Of a stretch of DNA of 64,000 bases, positions 1 to 10,619 are shown piece by piece. The notes under the pieces are model-generated. The model made no database searches. It was not told where the DNA came from and saw only the letters and a program-made list of their open reading frames with translations. The DNA comes from Diadophis punctatus similis. Taxonomy: Eukaryota > Chordata > Lepidosauria > Squamata > Dipsadidae. Location of the stretch: NCBI GenBank assembly GCA_023053685.1, contig JALIGW010000001.1:156388547-156452546 (forward strand), read 5' to 3'. Within the stretch, counting starts at the first letter, position 1; each line of letters starts with the position of its first letter. The translations under genes and the position numbers were made by a program.

Positions 1-279
1 TTGCAGTGGGAGGGGGACCTGAAGAAGACATATTTTAGAAATCCTGTGAATTTTCAGCACTTTTCGAGTCCTGGGAAGGCTCTGCAGATCGAGTGATGAA
101 TGATTGCTTGTGACCCATTCCTGGATTGGATTGCAGCCTGCCCATTTCCAGATTAAATTCATTAAATGACTTGCAAATGCCATCAATTTTTGGCCCTTCT
201 ACTTCACATGACTGTTGTCTTAATAAAATGAGAAGAGGATCGTGTTTCTATGCCTTGGAGGAAAGATTGGATATAAAAA

Positions 280-495
280 GAGCCAAGGTGGCGCAGTGGT
301 TAAAATGCAGCACTACAGTTCAGCAGTTCAGCTGTTCAAATCTCACCGGCTCAAGGTTGACTCAGCCTTCCATCCTTCCGAGGTGGATAAAATGAGGACC
401 CAGATTGTTGGGGGCAATATGCTGAACTCTGTAAACCGCTTAGAGAGGGCTGTAAAGCACTATGAAGCGGTATATAAGTCTAAGTGCTATTGCTA
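280..495 (+). repeat. tRNA-derived SINE (squamate type)
   Basis: The copy has an internal Pol III promoter: an A box matching TGGCGCAGTGG at 289-299 and a B box-like GTTCAAATCTC at 334-344. The body ends in a conserved stretch finishing GTGCTATTGCT near 493. Two further copies with the same body lie in reverse orientation at 22340-22545 and 31474-31703. The A/B-box head identifies it as tRNA-derived. Assignment to the squamate Sauria/ACA-type SINEs is from memory and is an inference. Short open frames here are products of the SINE and not genes. Confidence 0.8.
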
Positions 496-717
496 AATGG
501 TATCCATTTGGAGGCGCAGGGAGAAGAAAGACATTTTCTTCTCAAATATCTGAAGTGGTGACCAACTTTGTCAAATATGTCAGAGGGACCTTTGTGGAGA
601 ATAGGGAATTACATATATTCCTGGATTCATCTTAGATCACTGCTATTACATTTATTTATAGACCACCCTCATGAAGGGCAGTGCCCAGCACAATTTTCAA
701 ACAGAACAGGACACAGA

Positions 718-1215
718 GTGGGAAGGGACCTTGGAGGTCTTCTAGTCCAACCCCCTGCTCAAGCAGGAGACCCTATAGCATTTCAGACAAGCAGTTGTCC
801 AATCTCTTCTTAAAAACATCCAATGATGAGCACCCATAACTTCTGAATGCAAGCCATTCCACTGGTTAATTGTTCTCACTGTCAGGAAATTTATCCTTAC
901 TTCTAGGTTGCTTCTCTCCTTGATTAGTTTCCATCTATTGTTTTTTGTCTTGCCTTCTGGTGCTTTGGAAAATAGCTTGACCTCCTCTTGTTTGAGGGAG
1001 CCCCTCAAATATTGGAACATTGCTATCATGTCTCCCCTAGTCCCTTTTACTAGAGTAGACATACTCAATTCCTGCAACCATTTTCATATATTTTAGCCTC
1101 CAACCCCATAATCATCTTTGTTGCTCTTCTCTGCTCTCTTTCCAGAGTCTCAATATCTTTTTTATATTGTGGCGACCAAAACTGGATCCAGTATTCCAAG
1201 TGTGGTCTTACCAAT
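718..1215 (-). repeat. CR1-like LINE, 5'-truncated 3' end
   Basis: Read on the minus strand, the translation contains the CR1 reverse transcriptase C-terminal signature: [13 protein letters not shown], then a [16 protein letters not shown] block, a short-loop segment, and a block ending INQWNGL. It finishes with the typical CR1 tail about GTTGGACTAGAAGACCTCC-AAGGTCCCTTCC. The segments lie in two minus frames, so at least one frameshift is present. Truncated CR1 3' ends are the commonest LINE remnants in reptiles. A related sense-strand tail is at 29165-29475. Confidence 0.8.
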
Positions 1216-1339
1216 AGAAGTTCAAACTTAGTTACTTTGAAAAGATGCTGGTTCACTGATGAAAGACAGGCAAAAGCTTTGGAAAGAAAGATCAATGGTG
1301 AATATGTTATTGTCATTTGGTGGACATCCAAAATAACAA

Positions 1340-2640
1340 TGGAAAAGTATTTGACTCACAAAGACTATATTTGCATTCTTTAAAGATATGAAAATACATC
1401 TAAAACAACAGATGTGTCTTTGGATTGTGATATTCTTGGGAGATCTAACAAGAAGTTATTAGGATTTTATTCAGCTAACTGGGAATAAAACCTCAAACAG
1501 GATTAATAGCATTAATAGGAAAGTGGAAGCAAGAATTATTGTGTCCATGCATCTTCTACCTTGGCCCAAGTCATGACCATGATAGCTTGACTGCTCATTA
1601 GTTTCTTTTGTATCAGTATAATAACACATCCCACTGAGTACACGTGTTAAATATTAATAAACTATGGTTCAATTGTAGCTCACTATCTGCACATGTATAC
1701 ATATATGCACAGAAACAAATGCTTAAAGGTTAAAAGAAAACTTTGTAATATCTTCTCCTTCTCCTTTCTGCTTAGTCTGCACAAATTAAATTGTTAAAAA
1801 TAGTTCTGTTTACTGATTTGAGGATTATATCGAATTATAAATTGGCTTTACTGAAATATCAATTTATTTTATTGTCTTTGTTTCAGTAATCATTCAATGG
1901 TCTTAATTACAACCTAACAAATAAGTTCTTTTCAGATCTTAAATGCATTCAGGGACAAAGAAATGCTGTCTATGAAACAAAGGTATCCTTTAAAATCTTA
2001 ATTTTAATTGTATGTTCAACCAAGTATCTGATAGTAAATAAAGACAGAGAAATATACAATGAGATGCACACATTATCACACACACAGAGTCAAAATATAT
2101 CGACATATACTGTCAGTGTTACAATATGAATGTCAGTATATTTTTCTGTTCATGTCATAGGAATGTCAATATGAATGCCATTAACTGGTGGCTTTTCAGC
2201 AATTTTATCTAAATATTGGGAGAAATATGTAATTCTAAAGAGAAATAATTTTACATTCACTGTTCAATTTTAGTTTTGTAAAATAGGGCACTATGTCTGC
2301 ATGTACATCATGTCTACAAAAAGTACATCATAATGAACTCAATGTGATTTCCATAGATATATCTACAAAATTGTAGTCTGTAACAGGCCATGATGTGTAC
2401 CAATATATACTAATGCCCCTGATGTGTATGCAGTCTTCAAATTATTTGATACTTTTCAGATGTTAAGAACTTTGCAAATGCTTACCAGGAAGTCAAATAG
2501 ATTTCCTTGAGAGATTTACTAATCAGCTATCCTGGAAATAAAACAATTTTCCTCTGCAGACCAAACATTTATATCACAGGTTTATATTGATGCAGAAAAA
2601 TACATTCATAGATTTTACTTAATAATGCTCAACTTAAGTT
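1340..2640. other. AT-rich sequence without recognised feature
   Basis: No open frame of note, no tRNA or rRNA, and no clear repeat family were seen. The segment is AT-rich with short homopolymers and reads as ordinary intergenic or intronic DNA. Confidence 0.4.
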
Positions 2641-2885
2641 TCTGATTGCTGTTTTCTCTGTTTGATAGGTGTGTGAAGAGAGACTTACAGTTTTTCCTAG
2701 TGTTACTGCTAAAAGAAGTCAACTTTGTTGATGTAACTTACTGTATTAAGGGGAGGGAGGGAGGAGAAAGTAATTTATATTTCAAAAAGAAATGTCTCAT
2801 TAATCCTTTTGAACATTTCCTGTATGCTTTCATGTCAGATTTGGCCTCTGTACAGAACTGCTGCATTATCATTTTCATCTGAGAT

Positions 2886-3180
2886 TTGAACATATTGGAG
2901 GAACTAGAGCTGTTCTTTTTTGGTCCTGTCACTTTCCCCCCCACCTTGGAAATGATGAGCATATGGCAACCACACTCTCTGGATTTTCAAACGACAGGAG
3001 GGACTTTCTTGCGATTCCGGCATCCTGTCATCAATGAATCCCCGGACATTTTGCTTTTGCAAAACTAAAGATGGTGCTTCATGTTTGCCATAAGGACAAA
3101 GCTTAATGCGATGCCATTTTACCACAGGAGCCCTCCATCAGTTAATTAAACATGATATAAATCACGGCATGGATTTGTAA
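2886..3180. other. Possible conserved non-coding block
   Basis: This is a non-repetitive, balanced-composition stretch standing out from AT-rich surroundings. It contains TTAATTAA (3140-3147) followed by a run of AT-rich motifs typical of homeodomain-bound enhancers. Both strands are weakly open (a 73-codon minus frame and a 60-codon plus frame), but neither resembles a known protein. Calling it a conserved element is an inference from texture only. Confidence 0.25.
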
Positions 3181-3447
3181 AGTAAGATTAATAGGACGGC
3201 ACCAAAACGACTGAGGGATCATCACCAATGTAGGAGGACAGATATGCCCTCATTTGAAACCCAAACACTTCTGAACAATCTTGGTTGGCTTCATCTGTAA
3301 CCTACCCTGGGTTGCTCAAGATGTGAAGCTGTCAACTTTCACCCCTCAATTTACTGTAAGCTTTCAGAACAGGAAACAGAGCAAGCGTTCAGCCTGGCAC
3401 AATATTCTTGTTGGTATCATGTTCATAAATTTCATTTTATGGAATAA

Positions 3448-3565
<118 letters not shown>

Positions 3566-3599
3566 AAAGATCTACCACATTTCTCTGTTCAACTCAGTT

Positions 3600-4610
3600 A
3601 GGTGTTATACTCTTAATAAAATGATTTCTACCACACTCTCTTCTTCCCATGCTATAAACTTTTGTTAAACTTTGAGCAGTGACAGCAATAAGACAGGGGC
3701 TGTGGAAGATCAAAGCCCTTTGTAGGACGTTCTGTAGGATTTCAGAATTCTGAAAAGGATCCTGTGTACAAAATATAAATGTATTGGACTACCTGTATTA
3801 ACAACTCTGCATTCAGTAATGCCAAGTATCTGACAGTAAATAGGAATTCATTTTAGAGAGGCGTTTAGGAAACTGCATTAGTGTTAAGTTTGCTGTGAAG
3901 CCATATTGTATCCCTCCCCGAGCTGGCAACTTCCACCCGTGCTGGGACTGCAGCTCACGGAATTCTCTGCCAGCATTGCCATTGGCTGGCTGAGAAGCCT
4001 GCGAGTTGCAGTCCCCACACATCTGGAAAGTGCTGTGTTGAGGAAGACAAACATATTGTATATTATGGCATAGGATAATGTTGAGAATGAATTTCTGGTT
4101 TTGCAATATGTATCAGCTGGTGGTCCCAAGTTCTTTATGAGGTGACATAATCTGAACCTTGCTGCTTATCTTTTTGACTCAATTAACTCAACCCAGAGCC
4201 CAACCCATCTGTTGAGCTATCTTGACCTGCAATTCTAGCAATTGAATGTGGTACATCAGCAGGAGTGTCATTAAAATGGGGAGGGGAGCTTTCCCAGAAT
4301 TCAAATTGAAATGTAATCGTAAAGGTCAAGACTCAGGCTGTAAAAATATATAAGGATGTAGATCAACTAACACCAGTCATTCAGTAATAATATGTTTAAA
4401 AGTCAAGAGTTAAAGAACTATTTTGCGTTTGGACCAATCTTGTGGGATTATCCTAGTGTCTCAAGTTTGCTTTGGATATATTGTGAATGGCTTTAAGCAC
4501 AGCTTTACACACACGTCCATCGATGAGCAGAAACTACATGGAGTACATACAGAAACCACTTTCTGGTAATCCATAAGATAATGGGCTTTGTTTCTTCTTC
4601 TATGTTTTAA
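3600..4610. other. Intergenic DNA with a degenerate repeat
   Basis: No gene was seen. Positions about 3910-4040 carry a GC-richer block (GGGACTGCAGCTCACGG..., GAGTTGCAGTCCCCAC) resembling the widespread 'correct-and-compare' type reptile dispersed repeat, also suggested at 13690-13780, 14090-14190 and 62890-62960. The rest is AT-rich and unassigned. Confidence 0.35.
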
Positions 4611-4635
4611 AAAGAACTGGACCTTTCTCCATAGT

Positions 4636-4738
4636 GGGTGGCGCTAGCCTCCAAGATTGGGATGACCTCATCCATCAGCCAATCAGGACTGAGTCTGACC
4701 TCATATAAAAGCTGTCACCGTGCCATAATCCCCCTCTT
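4636..4738 (+). repeat. DIRS-1 left inverted terminal repeat
   Basis: About 103 bp that reappear inverted, with few mismatches, at 10083-10184. Shared landmarks are GCTAGCCTCCAAG, a CCAATCAGGACTGAG block, TCATATAAAAGCTG and GCCATAATCCCCCTC. The outermost bases (4622-4635) are not shared with the right end but are found complemented in the internal complementary region. Confidence 0.95.
4679..4709 (+). promoter_or_regulatory. Candidate Pol II promoter in left terminal repeat
   Basis: A CCAAT box (4679-4683) is followed 20 bases later by TATAAA (4704-4709). This gives a plausible transcription start around 4735, upstream of the leader and gag. It lies inside the terminal repeat, so the right end carries the same signals in the opposite direction. 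Confidence 0.55.
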
Positions 4739-4739
4739 T

Positions 4740-5786
4740 CGACTCAGTCCTAGGCCTAGGATTGTTTCTCCCCAGTTTTTCGCAACTTCTATCACCTTCA
4801 CTGAATCCAGATTTGATCAACTATCAACTTCATCACTGTCTGTGAGTGAGTCCTCACCTATCCCTTCCATCGGGGGTGTTGGGACTACCAGGACAGGCTT
4901 CGGCCTAGTCCGGGCCTACCTTCGCCCTTGTGGCTGGTGGCCACCCTCACAGTGCGGCCTGGCATTCCAGTTTACCATCTTGTCACAGAAGCCCAGCGCT
5001 TGGGTGACCAGCAGCCAGGGTGGCCTTTTGCCACTTTCCGCTGAGAGAGAGACCCTTCCTCAATTACCAGCAGAAGCCTAGCGCTTGAGCGGTCAGGGCC
5101 TCTCTCCCACTCCGCTCCCTTTAATTGGGCCCCTGCCTTGTCTACCAGCCCGTTGGGAGCGTGGCCTCGTGAGGGCGAGCGTCGGCGGTCCAGTCGGCGG
5201 CTCATCGGCCTGCGCGACCGCCCCTCCTCACTGAGGCCTGCCATCGCCCCCCGTGGCCATTGGCCAGCCTTCTTGGCCTCGGACTGCTTGGGGCCTGCTT
5301 CGGAGGCTCGGCGGCCTAGTCGGCAGCAACTTCGGCTGCAGGCCGCGCCTCCCTCAGTACTAATTTTGCCACCCGGAGGAGCCGTGCTCCCGCCCCTCAG
5401 CTGTTTGTCGGGCGGGCCCCTGCGCGCGCAGCCGCAGAACTTCGTAGCCGACTTCCGGTTTCCCCGGCCACCTCGAGGCTTCCTCGCGTCCTGCGCAGCC
5501 GCACGAGGCCCTCCGGATGTCACAGGGGATTCCCCTGTGACGCACTCCCCTCCAGCTGGCTGTCGGCTCTCGGAGCGAAGCAGCGCCAGCCGCGGCTTGC
5601 CTTCCTTCAGCCGCCGCGGCGAGAGGCCATCCGGCGTGGGCGGTCTGAGCGGCCAGCTCCTCCAACCTCACGAGCACCTGACCGGGACTGGACCTCAGCA
5701 CCTCCCAGGCTTGCTCTTGCCCAGCTGGACAGCACCGGGCCATAAAAGCGCCCCTTGTTGCTTGCAAAGCTCTTCGCTGCTCAACG
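4740..5786 (+). other. DIRS-1 5' leader, GC-rich, non-coding
   Basis: About 1 kb between the left terminal repeat and the gag start. It is strongly GC- and CpG-rich, so long open frames occur by chance on both strands (for example 5138-5818 plus and 4972-5523 minus). None resembles a known protein. DIRS-2 has a shorter leader (22935-23591) in the same position. Confidence 0.6.
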
Positions 5787-7426
5787 ATGTCGGAGAAGGC
5801 CACCTCGGGCAGGAATAAGCCCAGGCCGGCCAAGGACAAGAAAGGTGGGTCCGGTCAGCCTCCCCCAACATCTGGGCATCGGGACCGCTCCCCCATTCGG
5901 CAGAGCTCCGACAGGGCCTCCACGTCCTCCAAGGATTCGGGGTCATCCAAGCCCCCCCCAAGGATTCCCTTTCTAGTAAGGACAGGGCTCCCAGGGCTGC
6001 TGACCGCTCGATGCTGCCACCTGCTGCCCCTGCCTCCCCAGCACACCATGAGCCCTTTCAGAGGGACCGGCGCTCTTCAGGCACCCTTTCACTGGATAAT
6101 CCGGACTTATGCTTGGGGGAGGACGATATCTGGGAGGACCCCAGCCCGGGGACCAGCGCTGCCACTGCCCGTCCGCCCACTGCCTCACAGCACTTCTACT
6201 CGCCAGAGGTGCAGGCCCTGATCCAGGCGGCTATCGCACAGGGCATTGAAGCAGGCATGAAGCATGTGGCCGCCTCGGCCCCGCCTCCTCCTGTGGCCCC
6301 TCAACTGACCGCGCCCTGTCCAGCGGCCGCTCCAGCCACGGAGCCGACTCCAACGACGGACGCTGATCAGGGCTCGCCCTTGTCGCTCCATGGACAGGAC
6401 GATCAGGTACAGGAATTGGAACTGTCAGAGGACGAGGACCTTGCCCCTGAAGCTCCAGTGGTCACCGGGTTGTTTAATCCGGCTTTATTCAAGTCGCTGC
6501 TCCACAAGGCCCGGGCCACGGCCAAATTTGCCTCCAAGCACCAGGCGCCCGCCGGGGACGAGCCTGAGGACCCGCTCTTCGAGGAAACCACCTCGCAGGT
6601 GGAAGAGGTACCGGCCCCCAAACTCTTTGTGGACTCGGTGCTTAAGCAGTGGACATCCCCTACGGCCGGCGTCGCTCCCTCCGCTGCAGACAAACGCTTT
6701 TTTAATGTTTCCACCGCGCTGGCACAACACCTGCCAATTCCCCCGGTGGAACCCGCTATTAAAGCGCTGTACTCTCCCGCGCAGATGCCGGGCGATTCGG
6801 AGGAGTTGCTTCGCCCGGAGGACAGACGCACAGAACAAGCCCTGCAGAAGACGCACCAGGCGGCCGCCTGGGCGCTCAAGGCTTCTGCGACGGCCTCCTT
6901 TTTTTGCCGGACGTCCATCCGATGGCTGAAGGCCCTGCAGGAGCACCTGCCCCCCTCGGACGTCCACGCAAGACAGGACATCAACAAACTCATTGCGGCC
7001 TCGCAGTTTACCTCAGACGCTACGCTTCAGGCCACCCGCTTCGCGGCCAGAGCCATGGGGGCCTCGGTGGTGGCGCGCAGGATGCACTGGTTGAGGAGCT
7101 GGCCCGCTGACTGTCGTCACAAGTGGCGGCTAGCCGGGGCTCCGGTGGCAAACAAGTCGCTCTTTGGTGAGGCCCTCGATCCCTACCTAATCGAGACTAA
7201 GGACAAACGCAAGGTCTTGCCAAACTCCACCAGGAAGGCACAGGCCCAGCCCCAGAGCCCTGCCCCGGCGTTCCCCAGACGCCAATACAGGGCGCCTTCC
7301 TATAACCAAAACAGATCGCGGGCCTCGCCCCGTCAGACTCAGGGCCAGGATAGGGCTAATTCCAACCAGCAGTCCAAGCGCCCTTTTCGGAAGGCAGGCG
7401 GTCGCCCCTTCTGCCGCTACAAGTAG
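5787..7426 (+). pseudogene. gag: DIRS-1 gag (ORF1), one apparent frameshift
   Basis: Gag would be the RNA-binding particle protein of the element. The main frame runs from ATG 6011 to the TAG at 7424-7426 (471 codons). A basic N-terminal segment starting MSEKATSGRNK at ATG 5787 lies in another frame and joins it at a run of eight C (5952-5959). One more C would make a single frame of about 546 codons, close to the 567 of DIRS-2 gag. The region from about residue 255 of the main frame aligns clearly with DIRS-2 gag: PEDR..EQAL, HQAAAW, ARxMHWL, RHKWRLA, DPxL.E.KDKRK.LP. The C-terminus is rich in Arg, Gln and Asn and contains no zinc knuckle. It overlaps the start of the pol frame. The C-run lesion may be real, or an assembly or homopolymer error. 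Confidence 0.85.
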
Positions 7427-7428
7427 TG

Positions 7429-9887
7429 GACCCAACTTCTCCCATTGGGGGTCGCCTACGTTTTTTCGCTAGGCGGTGGGAGGAGATTACTACGGACGCT
7501 TGGGTTCGCGAGACCCTAACACTCGGACTCGCCTTAGATCTCCTCTCCACCCCCCCGACTCCTTCATGAGCTGCTCCCAGTCCTCCAACCCACAGAAACG
7601 GGCCCAGATGCTTGAAGCCATCCAGCATCTGCTGGAGATTGAGGCCATCCAGCGGGTCCCGGGGGACCAGCGGGGGCAAGGATTCTATTCCAATTTGTTC
7701 CTTGTGGAGAAGTCGTCGGGTGGGTGGAGAGCGGTCTTGGACCTTAAGTGCCTTAATAAGTTCTTGGTGTACAAGAAATTTAAGATGCATACTTTACAGT
7801 CCATATTGGACGGCATTCGTAAGGGTGACTTTATGTGCTCCATCGACCTCACTGAGGCATATTTGCATGTCCCAATTCGGCCTTCCCACCAAAGGTTCCT
7901 ACGGTTCTCATATGACAACGAACACTATCAGTATTCAGCCCTGCCATTCGGCCTCTCCTCGGCACCCAGGGTCTTCACAAAGATTCTGGCCGCCCTTGCA
8001 GCTCACTTAAGGGCAGTGCCGATACGAATACAGTGTTACCTTGACGACATTTTAATTCAGTCATCCTCCCTGGTCCGGGCAGAGCTGGACCTGCAGACCA
8101 CCATGGACGTTCTGCAATACCATGGCTTCTCCCTCAACCTGGAGAAGAGCCACCTGATTCCCTCCACTCGCATCACTCACTTGGGGGCCATTGTGGACTC
8201 TCTGGAGTGCAGGGTGTATCTGTCAGAGGAAAGACAACTCAGCCTTTCCGCTCTGACCCAACAGGTCCTTGGACAGGGGCGGGTTCCGCTGAACCTCCTG
8301 TCCTCCCTGTTGGGGAAGATGATATCCGCTATACATATAACACCTTGGGCACAACTGCACTCCAGAGACCTACAATGGTTTCTTTTGCCGTTTCAGCAGG
8401 CGAACAAGTCCAACTCATCGGCCAAAGTCCAGCTCCCGACGACGGTCCGGCGGTCCCTGCATTGGTGGCGGTCCCCGGCGATCAGCAAGGGTTCCAGCTT
8501 CCTCGAGCCTTGCCAGGTGATGGTGACATCGGATGCCAGCCTCTACGGGTGGGGCGCCCACACGTCATCTCACATGGCACAGGGCACCTGGACCGTGGCG
8601 GAGTCAACGGCCAGCATCAACCTCCTGGAGCTACGAGCGGCATCCTTGGGCCTCCGGCAATTTCAGCATCTCCTGGCTGGGCAACACGTCTTCCTGTTGA
8701 TGGACAACGTGACCACCAAAGCCCATGTCAACAGGCAGGGTGGGACTGTCTCGCGCCGCCTGCTCTCCGAGGCCAAGGAATTGGGCCTCTGGGCGGAACG
8801 GCACCTCCTCTCGCTCCGGGCAGAGCACATATCGGGGGTGTCGAACCGCACAGCGGACTGGCTCAGCCGCCACGATGTCGACACGGCGGAGTGGGCCCTG
8901 CACCCAGACATTTTTCGGGAGCTGACTGCCCGGTTTGGCGCCGGCTTTAACCCGATCGACCTTTCGGTCGTTCAGATCCTCCAATTTCTGCAAGCGGGCC
9001 TCAACAAGGGTCTATCGCCCAGCACCTTACGGCGACAGGTGGCAGCGCTCTCAACGGTCCTTTCCTGCCACTCTTCTGTGCCTTTGTCAACGCATCCCTT
9101 AGTCGTTCGCTTCTTGAAGGCGGCGGTCAATATCTCGCCCCCAGTGGTACATCGGTACCCCACCTGGGACCTACAGAAGGTTCTTCTGGCACTGACCGAG
9201 GCCCCCTACGAGCCCCTCCAGACGGTCTCGCTGCAGCACCTTATGCATAAGGTTGCCTTTTTGGTAGCGATTACTTCAGCCCGGAGGATATCCGAACTGG
9301 CAGCCCTATCCGTCCGGGACGATCTCTGTATCTTTCATCCGGACTGGGTGGTGCTTCGCCTTGACCCCACATTCCTGCCCAAGGTTAATACATACTTCCA
9401 CAGGGTGCAGGAAGTGGTTCTTCCATCCTTCTGCTCTCCACCTACGACGCCGACCGAGCGCAAATGGCACGCTGTCGATGTTCGGCGGGCGATAAAAATC
9501 TACAACGTCCGCACGGCTCCTTTCCGTCACTCAGAGTCCTTGTTCGTGGGATTCCACGCCTCGTCCATGGGTCGCAAGGCTTCAGCGGCGATGGTCGGTC
9601 ACTGGATTCGCGCAGTCATCACGGACGCTTACCGACAGCAGGACCTGCCTTGCCCGCCACACCTGACGGCGCACTCGACGCGCAGTGCGGCCACCACGGC
9701 AGCTTGGACTACTAATGCCTCCTTGGAGGAACTGTGCAGAGCGGCGACGTGGTCTTCTCCGTTGCCCTTTATTAGACATTATAAGGTGGACTCCTTTGCC
9801 TCGGCTGAGGCGGATTTTGGGCGCAGGGTCTTGCAGACCATGATGGCTCCTGACGGGGCCTGCGATTCTGGTGACAACCCTCCCTAG
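7429..9887 (+). CDS. pol: DIRS-1 pol: reverse transcriptase, RNase H, tyrosine recombinase
   Basis: The long frame spans 7476-9887 (803 codons, nominal start GTG, so the true start is upstream). Counting from 7476: RT with catalytic YLDD at 188-191; RNase H with D353, E385, D410 and D461 (SDAS, LELRA, LMDN, TADWLS contexts); tyrosine recombinase with R603/R604 (SARRISEL), H733 and R736 (HSTR) and nucleophile Y769 (RHYKVD). The conserved N-terminal start (PIGGRL onward, 7441) lies in a different frame and joins at a run of seven C (7550-7556); one base there separates a fully open frame from a broken one. RNase H runs into the recombinase without the roughly 157-residue methyltransferase-like domain found in DIRS-2. 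All catalytic residues are intact, suggesting recent activity. Domain identification is firm; competence is inference. Confidence 0.93.
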
Positions 9888-9909
9888 GGGACGATACGGC
9901 TTTGGTATG

Positions 9910-10003
9910 TCCCAATCTTGGAGGCTAGCGCCACCCACTATGGAGAAAGGGCGTTGTTACTTACCTGAACGCCCATTCTCGTAGGGTGGCGCTAGCCTCC
10001 AAG
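9910..10003. repeat. DIRS-1 internal complementary region
   Basis: The left half (9910-9950) is the complement of the extreme left end of the element, and the right half (9950-10003) is the complement of the extreme right end, fused at CTTT/GGGCG. The two halves also carry a perfect 20-bp inverted repeat (9917-9936 and 9984-10003). In DIRS biology this region bridges the two ends of the linear cDNA so that it can be circularised. The recombinase frame stops 22 bases upstream. Confidence 0.95.
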
Positions 10004-10047
10004 TCCCTCCCTTTTGGGTGTAGTACATACTGAAGGTGTGCGTGGGG

Positions 10048-10053
10048 AATAAA
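10048..10053 (+). terminator. Candidate polyadenylation signal of DIRS-1
   Basis: AATAAA lies just inside the right terminal repeat and 160 bases after the recombinase stop. It is the only such signal between the stop codon and the element end. Confidence 0.45.
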
Positions 10054-10082
10054 CTATGGGTCTGACCTACTCCTTCGTCTCA

Positions 10083-10184
10083 AGAGGGGGATTATGGCAC
10101 GGTGACAGCTTTTATATGAGGTCAGACTCAGTCCTGATTGGCTGATGGATGAGGTCATCCCAATCTTGGAGGCTAGAGCCACCC
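10083..10184 (-). repeat. DIRS-1 right inverted terminal repeat
   Basis: Inverted copy of 4636-4738. It holds the complement of TATAAA at 10111-10116 and of CCAAT at 10137-10141. A promoter here would point into the element on the minus strand. The terminal 38 bases (10185-10222) are unique to this end and are mirrored in the internal complementary region. Confidence 0.95.
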
Positions 10185-10497
10185 TACGAGAATGGGCGTT
10201 CAGGTAAGTAACAACGCCCTTTTTCTTCATGCTTTTGTTTAATAAAACATTATTGATCTTTATGCACTGTATGTCAGTAAATATGAACAGGTTTTTTAAT
10301 TCTATCTTATTTTATAGTGTTATTCTCTTTACCTGGATTAAATTTTTCTTGCATTTTGACCTAATCTGTAGAATTTTCAGAATTATTTCTCCAGTTTTAT
10401 CATGCAGAGTTAGCACATCTTTTCCCCTTTCCTCTTTTCCTTTTCTGACATTCTTTCGCTGTATGAGTCTGTATCTGTATCTGTTTAAAGATCTAGA

Positions 10498-10615
10498 GCA
10501 GGGGTGTCAAACTCATGACTCACGGCGGCATCACGTGATGTATCACAACTTTTTTCCCTTTCACTAAACTGGGCGTGGGCAGCACGTGATGCATCCGGGG
10601 CACAAATCTACATAA
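10498..10615 (+). repeat. hAT-like fragment
   Basis: It begins CAGGGGTGTCAAACTC, a sequence widely shared as the terminal inverted repeat of hAT (Charlie-type) elements. I could not find a matching right end, so this is either truncated or ends in the AT-rich stretch that follows. Confidence 0.45.
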
Positions 10616-10619
10616 ATGC

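Larger units (their letters stand above)
4622..10222 (+). mobile_element. DIRS-type retrotransposon, structurally complete (DIRS-1)
   Basis: All DIRS hallmarks are present: inverted terminal repeats (about 4636-4738 and 10083-10184), a GC-rich leader, gag, a frame with reverse transcriptase, RNase H and tyrosine recombinase, and an internal complementary region (9910-10003) that is the complement of both outer ends joined together. There is no target duplication at the flanks, as expected for tyrosine-recombinase integration. Length is about 5.6 kb. The element is much richer in G+C than the flanking DNA. Outer limits are set by where the match to the internal complementary region stops and are good to a few bases. 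Confidence 0.95.

Noticed and set aside
280..360. Possible functional tRNA gene
   Set aside because: A and B boxes belong to the SINE head. There is no cloverleaf with matching acceptor stem.
126..496. Two overlapping small plus frames
   Set aside because: They are mostly the tRNA-derived SINE at 280-495.
5138..5818. 226-codon plus frame and overlapping 183- and 159-codon minus frames
   Set aside because: They lie in the very GC-rich DIRS-1 leader where stop codons are rare by composition. They resemble no protein, and the real gag start is at 5787.
6403..6993. Minus-strand frame of 196 codons
   Set aside because: Antisense shadow of DIRS-1 gag; it has no features of its own.
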